This document shows, in pieces, positions 41,884-51,300 of a stretch of 64,000 nucleotides of DNA. Origin of the DNA: Bedellia somnulentella (taxonomy: Eukaryota; Arthropoda; Insecta; Lepidoptera; Bedelliidae); NCBI GenBank assembly GCA_963576735.1, contig OY755176.1, positions 15,237,423 to 15,301,422 of the forward strand. Reading direction: 5' to 3'. The stretch's first letter is position 1. Each line of letters begins with the position of its first letter. The notes under the pieces were generated by a model. That model was not told the origin of the DNA. It ran no database searches and was given only the letters and a program-made list of their open reading frames with translations. Both the position numbers and the translations under genes were made by a program.

Positions 41884-42134
41884 GTTGTCGTGTAGTGCCG
41901 GCTTAGAATGGCGCTGGCCCTTTCTACCAACGGGTGTCGTAAGAGGCGACTAAGGTTATTGGTACCTTTTATTGGATTTTTGGGCGATGCGGTTGGAGAC
42001 CCACCACCAAAAACCTTTATTTTGCCATCTTTTGCCCATTCAACTTCCAAAAGTGGCTGAGGATTTTATAATTCCTTAGCTCTGCCTACCCCTTCTAGGG
42101 AATTATAGCCGTGAGTATATGTATGTATGTATGA
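41884..42134 (+). mobile_element. Family A copy, about 50 bp after a SINE B body
   Basis: It runs from GTGTAGTGCCGGCTTAGAAT to GCCGTGAGTATATGTATGTA. The internal bases AACGGGTGTCGTAAGAGGCG show a small deletion relative to 18208-18472. Confidence 0.85.
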
Positions 42135-42836
42135 AATGAATTAAGTAATGTTTTAAAAATATATAACTTTGTAGTTAGACTATTTATTCGCGTTTTGCAG
42201 TCTAGGATTTTTTGCACATAACCAGTTTTAATGCTTAAATCAGGATTAATATTAAAGTGCCAAAATCCAGATATTTCAGTGATTTTCAGATATTGTAGTA
42301 TCCCGATTGCAATCTCTACAGTCGAAAGTTGCTGAGGAATATATAATTATGAATTTCCGGGTGTAGAACCCCAGCAAGGGGTATGTAGTAGTGTTAATGT
42401 TGCATTCACTTCGTTGTCGCATATTTGTTGCTGTATATTTATTAAATCACTGGCACCCAAACACAACTGCGAACATTAAAATACATCTTAGCATACAGAT
42501 AACACTGTTTTATTCAAATATTGACTGTGTACCCGTCATGTTGAAGATCAGAATAATATAAAAGAAACACCGCTTTTATCGAGTAAATATGTTTATTATC
42601 CTTTATCATCATCAGCACAATACATTTGTTTAATTACATAACCTAATCAGTTTAAATTACTATAGCCTACCCTAATAATACCAATTTTACTTTGAACTTC
42701 TACGTAACATGCTAAGTATTTTATTTTCATTTTAACCTTTAACTATAAAACGACCTTCGCCGAGCCGAATTAAATACGTCAATAAATGTATTACATATGG
42801 GTTGTGTAAAAAAATAATTAACAAAATTATTAATTA
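42135..42836. other. Intergenic, nothing recognised
   Basis: AT-rich DNA between a family A copy and the Helitron pair. Confidence 0.45.
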
Positions 42837-43621
42837 CTAGTGCCCAGCCCAGCAGCCCAGCTTCGCACGGGTATCGTTGTTTATTAAACATCTGAGATTT
42901 CTTCAATCACTGCTCATACTTTGTGTTATTTTTTACGCTAAAGTGCAATAATTATTGAGTAAAACGCTATGAAGTATTTATAACAATCTAAAAAAGAAAC
43001 CATACCGCGATGTAGGATGCAACTACTGGCGCCATCTAGTATGTAATATGTAAATCAGTAAGGATTTGGTTTTGGTCACGGGTGCGATGACTAGTTTCAT
43101 GTGTAATTAATTTCGGTGTTTTTCTACCAATATCTGGGATTATTTTTTTATTAAATAGGTAATAATGTTAACTTTTTTTAAATTAAGATAAGTGAGAGTA
43201 TTATAAACGTAAAAGTAAACAAATATAATCAGAATGCTCCGAACTGTTAAGCTATCAGGAGTTACACGTGTTATTTTGAGTCAACCATAAAAGATAGAGA
43301 TGTGCTGTTGCGGGTATTTTTTAGACAACTTTACGAAGAATATTTCCGACATACATGATTTCTATGTAATTGTTATTACGGCTGCACTCCCGACGGAAGC
43401 TTAAAAAATGGAGTAATTCCCCTTCACTACACTGCTGAAAAGTAAATGATAACCTGCCCAGGAGTATGAAGAATAATTGTGCCAAGTTTCGTTAAAATCC
43501 GTCGTAAATACATTTTTGGCATCAGTATCGATCACTTATCATTATCACCCCCTGATAGTTATTTTGCAAATATATTTCATGTACAGAATTGACCTCTCTA
43601 CAGATTTATTATAAGTTAAGA
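42837..43621 (-). mobile_element. Helitron, minus orientation, left member of a head-to-head pair
   Basis: The 3' end CTAG is at 42840-42837, preceded on the minus strand by GTGCGAAGCTGGGCTGC. The 5' end TCTTAACTTATAATAAATC is at 43621. Its internal sequence mirrors that of the Helitron at 43864-44812. Confidence 0.8.
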
Positions 43622-43863
43622 TTATTACCAATTCCGTGCACTAACTGATAAATCGATGCTGGTTACTTGCAGCAGTCTACCTAGTTAATGAATTAATAGT
43701 AATATAAATGAAAATTATTTCAGCAGAAACATGGTGGTATACCACCATATAAGGTTTTAAAATTGGCGCTATATTATTCTCAAAGTCTTCAGCTGACTAT
43801 GCTAATTACATTATATCATATTACATTACATTATACTTGCACTGTAGTGGGTATGATTCACAA

Positions 43864-43982
43864 TCTATACTTATAATAAATCTGTAGAGAGGTCAATTCT
43901 GTACATGAAATATATTTACAAAATAACTATCAGGTGATGATTAGGGATCGATACTGATGCCAAGAATGCAATCAGTAAAATT

Positions 43983-44040
<58 letters not shown>

Positions 44041-44812
44041 GGTTTGTATGTTCCTTATGGAAACAAAAACTACTCGACGGATTCTAACGAAAGTTGGTAC
44101 AATTATTCTTCATACTCCCGCGCAGGTTTTTGTATACTTTTCAGCAGAGTAGTAAAGGGGAATTTTGGGAAATTTTGGGAAAACGGGAGAAGTTACTTCA
44201 TTTTTTAAGCTTCCGTCGCGTGTGCAGCCTTAGTGGTTAAACTTACATAGACATCATGTATGACGGAAAAATTCTGCATAAAATTATCTAAAAAAAAATC
44301 CTAAACAGTTTATGTCTATCTTTTACGGTTGACTCACAATAACACGTGTAATTCCTGATAGCTTAGCAGTTCGGAACATTCTGATTATATTTGTTAACTC
44401 TTACGTTTGTAAACCTCTCACTTATCCCTAATTTAAAAAAGGTAACATTATTACCTATTCAATAAAAAAAGAATCATAGAAATCGGTAGACAAACACCGA
44501 AATTATACATAAAATAAGCCATCGCGCCCGTGACCAAAACCAAATCTTTATTAATTTATATATAACATATTAGGTGGCGCGATTTATTTTTCAGATTGTT
44601 ATATATATGCTATTGCTATTTAATGGAAATACTGAACCGTTCATTAAAGCGCATTCAAAATCACCAAACTACACTGTTTAGGGAGTGCTATAAATTAAAT
44701 AAATTGAAAACATTGCGCTGAATTTCACAATGCTTAAGCAGGGACTGAAGAAAGAAACCTCAGATATTTAAAAAAACAACGCTACCCGTGCGAAGCTGGG
44801 ACGATCCACTAG
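43864..44812 (+). mobile_element. Helitron, plus orientation, 949 bp
   Basis: It starts TCTATACTTATAATAAATCT after an A and ends CTAG before a T, with CCGTGCGAAGCTGGGACG just before the end, as in known lepidopteran Helitrons. It encodes no helicase and contains the (TGTC)n microsatellite. Confidence 0.85.
43984..44041 (+). repeat. (TGTC)n microsatellite, about 14 units
   Basis: It is an uninterrupted tetranucleotide run inside the plus-strand Helitron, absent from the minus-strand partner. The apparent Ser/Val/Cys/Leu-repeat reading frame over it is an artefact. Confidence 0.95.
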
Positions 44813-44924
44813 TATATCATAAGTTAATAAACACATTGCTACACATTGTAAAAATGATGGACCTAAAATTGTTTTAGGACCGATTATATTTTAGTTTTAA
44901 ATTGTGGGTATATTCGTTATATAA

Positions 44925-45304
44925 TTAGCCAACTAAAGCTGGCACTGACATCCGAAAAAACAGCTGGTATAGTGATGTAAAAACCAATTCGAAAAACCGC
45001 TTTGCATCGATTAATTTGTTCAGAAACTCTTTGGCAATTGGAAACATCACTTCTGCTCTTCTAGTAGTCATTTTAGTATCGTTATCTTTGGTCGCAAATG
45101 TGTACATATAGTATGCAGGCTTGTCTCCTATGTTCACAACACTAAAAGAACTGCGATTTTGTATGGCAATGTGCTCTCCGGGGCGCAGTCGATAGGTGTA
45201 TCCAGAGTGTTCTTTCGATTCTGACTCCAAAGCAATATCTCCTTGTAAATTGGTGAGTGTTACGTTGTAAACATTTTCAGGCAGAACTTTTTCGTATCGG
45301 TAAC
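44925..45304 (-). CDS. GGCX: GGCX exon 8 (stop codon)
   Basis: The acceptor ATTTCCAG is above 45304 and the stop TAA is at 44927-44925. It encodes YRYEKVLPENVYNVTL, YTYRLRPGEH and the C-terminus MSVPALVG. It is the more variable C-terminal region of the family, but phase and position are right. Confidence 0.9.
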
Positions 45305-48300
45305 CTGGAAATAAACAAAAGTAATGGTCGTTTAATTGAAATAATATAGTTTCGCTGGTTACAAAAGACGTTACCAGTGTATTGTATATGTATTGTATTT
45401 ATTGAATATTATTTATTTTATGGAATACTATATGTAAGTGTGTTAGAACTTAATAAATATTTAGTAATATTTAAAATAGATAGATAATAGTTTAACGAAT
45501 AATTTTAGTTTTTAAGCAAATCAGTTAAATTTATTGGACATCTACCGAACATGTTTTTAATCCAGCAAATCTTTCCATTCTTGGGTTGTCTGGAAGAGAT
45601 CGCTCTTAGTGATAAGACCGCTAGTTGTACTTTGGCTTTTGTACCGATCTTTTTTTTGTAATTGTTGTTTTTTTTGTGATGTGCAATAAAGAGTTTTTAT
45701 TATTATTATTATTTTGGGGTTAGAGAAAAAAAATATAAGCAATTCAAAATGAAAACATGGTCTTAATTTTAAACGCAACTAAAGTACCTATATTATACTC
45801 AATATACTCCTCCTTCAATTAAAAATAATAATACATCAAGTGCATTGACTTTTAATTTAAACATTAATGAAACGAAATGTTGTTCGGTGGTAATAAAAAA
45901 ATAAACAAACCAGGAAAATCAGCAAAAAACAGCACTTCGCTGTGTTTGTTCCAAGTATGAACCTCCTTCTTAATAGCTTGAAGCTCTTCTCTCCAGTTGT
46001 CAGCTTCATACAGCAACGGCATCACCCACTCCGGTTGTTCGAAAGGGGACCACTTTGCCGCCAATAGGTCGACTTTGGAATCAAACATTCTTTGCTGAAA
46101 CCTTCCATTCATAGACCACCATATATCCACATAAACGGACATGTTACCGATATTTTCTACCTCCATCATACGCAGTTCTTCTAAAACGTTATTTTTCAAA
46201 CAGCGAGCGTATTGGTAGACCATGTCTGCGTGCTTCGTCCACCGGTCGTTCAATGTCCATATGTATGGGTCGATGTACATCTGTGTGTTTTCATGATTGT
46301 TTACTATGTTTACTACTACGTGGTCACTATGCCAAGTGTATACCATCATGTCCCAGGAGTACCCATATAAGCCTGATGTCCAGGTGTTGTATCCCTGCAA
46401 TAAAATTTGACATATAACTATTACAAATATATTTATTGAGAGAACAATCGGCAATGATTTATATTAGATTTAGCAACATAAGATTTAAAAAAGTTTTATA
46501 TGTGTTTATTTTTTTATGTTTTGATATAATTTATTTTATTAGATCATGTTAGTTTTGTTTGTTTTTTTATTGTTTTTTATGTTTATAGAATAAGTTATTA
46601 AATGGCTTTAAATTATGATTGTTGAAAATTTAATTGATTTGTTGTTGTGAATCTTCCAATTGTAAAAAAAAACCACAAATGAAGCTGGACTAATCAAGCT
46701 GTGCATAAATTTTCACTTCTTTATGGCCAAGTAGTAATATCAAATGTCCAGCTTATCGTATCTGCATGCGAACCATTATCATGCAAACTCATCAAAGCAC
46801 AGATCTTTCATAATTTTTAAACTCAACACACCTTTGTTATAAAATGCGAGAAGGGCAGGAATCCTTGAAGTAGCATGTAAATTATTATTGCTGTGACTGT
46901 CAATTTACGTCGCTTATTATTTTGTGCGTCCTTAGCGTCATTTTGTTCATCCGTGTTTGCCTCAGATCCGGGGTCGATTGTTTCCTCAATCGTCTTATCT
47001 GGTTCTCCTTCTACTATTCCATTATTATCATTTTCTTCTTCCTGAACCGTATTTCTAGGCATGCCTCCTTTCAATTTCTCTTTAATATTCTTGAGGAAGT
47101 CGATGACAAGGTGTGGCCAGTTGAAAGGGTAGAATAAAGGCATTGTTGCAAGACAAACCCATGGGAACATTCCTGCAAGAATAAATAGATATTATTATTA
47201 CTTTTACTTGTACTTAGTAGTTTATTTAAAGCTTTAATGCTTTAGGGGTTGTTAAGACAAAAATCTAAAAATAAAATTATTAAGTAATGCTTCTTACCGC
47301 TTCTACGACCGAGCAAACACATCAATCAATACCAAAAAAAGTTGCAATAAAAAACATGATAGAGCAAAAACATTTTTAATAAGCAACTCACATATTCCAA
47401 GAATAACTATTTTGAATCAAAAACTCCAGCTAAGAATCGGTAGGAAAAGTATCAAAAATTTTTTTTGTCGCTATTATTACCTTCTTTTTTCCAGGATAAT
47501 TTAGCAATATATATTAATCAGCTACCTTTGGAAATTAAGTAGGGTTGGTGATGGGTCTTAAGCCACATCGCATGACAATCCCTATACTTCTAAGTAAAAA
47601 TGAGTTAGTGCTTTTCTGAGCGAAAACACTACGCAGTTTATTATTTTATAATATTTAATGTTACAAAATATAGGTCCAAATTGGTAACTCATTTTAGCCA
47701 CGTTGCCGAGATTTGTTTCTATATTAAGCGCCGTTCCTTTTACTAGGATCAATTATATAATTATAAAAATTATATCCTTTGTCTATTGCTAATTACAATA
47801 TAAACTCGAGAACTACAAATTAAAAGACGTCTCCACGAGGCTGATAAAGAAATGCGTGAGAATATTATACATATTATTTATATAAAATAGCTATGTAATG
47901 TTGGCTTAGAATAGCACTACCCCATTTCTACCCGTGGGTGATTGTAAGAGGCGACTAAGAGTAAAGGGACTTATGTTTTTTTTTGTGGCGATGTGTTTGG
48001 AGACTCATTACCAACAATATTATTTATCAATCAATTTCCAAAAGTGGCTGAGGAATTTCTCATTCCAAAGCTCTAGCCAAGCCGTTTAGGATTTTATAGC
48101 CGTAAGTATATATTTGTATGTATTTATTTACAAATGATTTATTTATAAAATTTAAGCATGGCGAAACTACGCCTCAGCATTAATGTCTACTTTATATTTA
48201 ACAATCGTGCCACTTGGGATACAACTTTCGCACTAATGGTTCCTTAAAATTAGCACTATCATCTAAGAAAATGGCAAAAAATAATTTTGTTTGTGAAGGC

Positions 48301-51300
48301 CTCCACTAATTAATTTTTGTGTTTGTTGTAATAGTGGCGATGCGTTGCATTGTGTCATCTGGTGTACATAGTACTGAAATTTCGCTTGGATAGTGCTATC
48401 ACATTGACTTAGAGGTAGGCTTTGTAAGTCTCATATAGGTCTGCATAGCCACCAACGTAGGTGCAGACAAAACAGTAGAGTTTCCTGAATCAGACACTGA
48501 TTAAATCGTCTACCACAGACGTAACAGGCCCATGATGATTGACTTAGAGAAGACACATTCGTGAAGACCTGATTTAGGACTCGAACCCACGTTTCCTTCA
48601 TTAGAAGTAGTTGTCTTCCCACTGAGTTATCAAATTATGACAAATCGAAAAAACACCGCAATCCCCTCAGTAGTGAAATTATCTTAGTCAAATGACTATG
48701 GTTGAAAATAATCACAAATTAATTTATGGTGTAAATTTCTAACTATTATACCAAAAAATTGATTTTTATTTAAAGCAACTTATCTCATATTGTGTTAGAA
48801 GACATCGCGCCTTATACACTAATATCAGCAATTCAACTTCCCTAATTAAAAATTATGACAGCTGACAAGTTCCGAGGTTTTTGCTATCTCTAAATAAAAC
48901 AGTCTTATTATGTTGTTATTATGTCGACGACGTCCGTGGCCGAGTGGATAGGTGACTGTTGTTATTATGTCGACGACGTCCGTGACGGTCCGGAGGTTGC
49001 GGGTTCGATTCCCGCTGAGAACAACATTTATGTGATGAGCGTAAATAATTGTTTCTTAGTCTTGTATGTTACTTATATGTGTATTATATTATATTACATT
49101 AAATATCTCGTTGAGTTAGTATCCCATAATACAAGTTCTACTTAGTTTGGGGCTAACTTGACCTGTGTATAATATGTCCTGTCCGTATATCTATTATTTA
49201 TTTATGTTCCTAGAAAATACGTACCAATCCTAAACAAGCGGATGTTCATGAGATGGAACGCAGCGCAGAACATCATAGCTACGTGTCTGGTGCGCGACCA
49301 CATCATCCAGAAAGCGATGGTCAGGTCGAACAGGAACACGAACCAGTGGACTATTAGATAGTCTATTTGGGGTGATGTTAAAAATAATCTGGAATATGGG
49401 TATTATTTTTTTAATAATTGGAGATAATAAAGAAAATTGCAATAACTACACTTACTCATGTAGAACTAATTTATCTATAATTTGAACTACGTAAATATCT
49501 TCTTTTGTTTTCTCTATAAGTACCATTTAAAAATTAAATATTTTATCATAAAAATACATTTAAATATAGCGATGTTCTTTAATACAACAAATAACAGAAG
49601 TTTTAAAAAGTATTAAGAGTTTGTCTTTTTAAAATCGATCATTAAGGGCCTCCCCGCATTTTGCAGCTATTGCGCTCACTCTTACGTCAAATTTACTGAG
49701 AGTGACAGGGACGGAAAAAACGCGCGCGCAGGATAAATGTAGTTTATTTAGTTTTATTGAATAACTATAATGTTTAAATGAAAAGTTAAACATCAAAGTT
49801 ACAGATCTTAAAGCTACGCGTATATAGACACATAATGAGTTCACATGTATGTTATGCCAGTGGAGCCTATACGGTTTTTATGAAAACAAAGCATGTTCCA
49901 ATTCAATTTTTTTCATCATATTTTTCAACAAATCATTAAAATGTTAAACATCAAATTTTAACACCATGAACTAATCACCAACATATATTTTATTCATGTC
50001 ATTCTTATATCACCAAATCAGACTTTATAGAATTTCCAAACAATCAATATCAACCTATTTTTCCGGGGACGCCCTTAATATTTAGTTCTTCTAAACTGCT
50101 ATTAGGTTTTATTATCTTCAAATTAAGTGACTATCATTATAATTGTTACACACACACACACACACACACAAGCACATTTAGTCTTTCAATGTGCCTTACA
50201 AAGTATTACATAAACCAGTTAAAGTAGATGGTTGTATAACATGGTGTTTTCCCGCCGTCTACTCACAAGTGTGTCAATTAGGCGGTAGTGTGTTAGTAGC
50301 CCTGCAAGACAAATACAGTAAGTAGGTAAACGCAGCGAGGTTCCTGAGAATGTTCTCGTACTAATAGAATGTCGTTTACTTATTTTTTATTAAGCGATGG
50401 TAGTGAGAAAACCTATAATTTTATTTATTTTACGCTTATTAAATATATAAGAATTAAATACTCAAACTAATTTTGCAAAATAAGTAAGAATATTTTAATG
50501 TTGTATCCATTGACATTTGGCATTGTTTTTTTTTTAATTATTTACTAGATCGATTTATACGATTCAATACTAATATAACAATGAACTTAAATACAGGTTC
50601 CACGTGCATTTAAATGACATAATAATGGTATTTAATTATGTAATTGATTCCCTTTGTATTTGTTTTTGTTTCATTTTTTCGATGCATTCTATTTAATAAG
50701 AATTTAATAATAACTTAAATATCTTAACTATTCATAATATTTAAATAAAGTAGGTCAAGTTATATTTACTCCTGCTGAAATTGTAAACCAAATGTTAGCT
50801 ATACCTGAATGGTGTAAACACCCAATGCATACTCAAGTCAGGCACTGAGTACCCTGACAGCCATTCCGCGGTTCCTTTCTTGATTCCCGCAAAGAAGTAG
50901 AGAATGAAGAACTGGTATTTCAGCACAAAGTAGTTCCAGTAAGGAACGGTTTCACTGCGTTTCACTCTTTCAAGATACACGTCTAGAGACCTGCAATTAA
51001 TTGTAAGAGCAACCATTTTCTTTATTCTCCAGAAAATCAGTTTTGTCGTTAAGTTTATTAATACAACCTTAGTGATTAAAATTCTTCATCTATTAATTAT
51101 TCTAATTCTAAATTATGCCCACCCTTTATAAAGATTAGTTGGTCTGTAGGGAATACCTAGTAGTCAAATTTAATCATTCCCCACCGACCAACTGTTTAGT
51201 TGGTCAGTGGGGAATAGTTTAGTTGGTCGGTTTTGAGTTGTACGAATTTAGTTGGTCGGTGGGGAATAAATGCATCGACATGAAAATATAATCACTAACC

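Noticed and set aside
43957..44208. 83-codon frame rich in CLSV repeats
   Set aside because: It is a translation of the (TGTC)n microsatellite inside a Helitron.
49225..49362. Alternative GGCX exon 5 acceptor at the AAATAG
   Set aside because: It leaves one base out of phase with exon 4. The acceptor at 49389-49390 restores phase and adds LFLTSPQI, matching the family.
50255..50305. Possible extra GGCX mini-exon in intron 4
   Set aside because: It has AG and GT borders, but the frame required by exon 4 hits a stop, and exons 4 and 5 join directly in phase.
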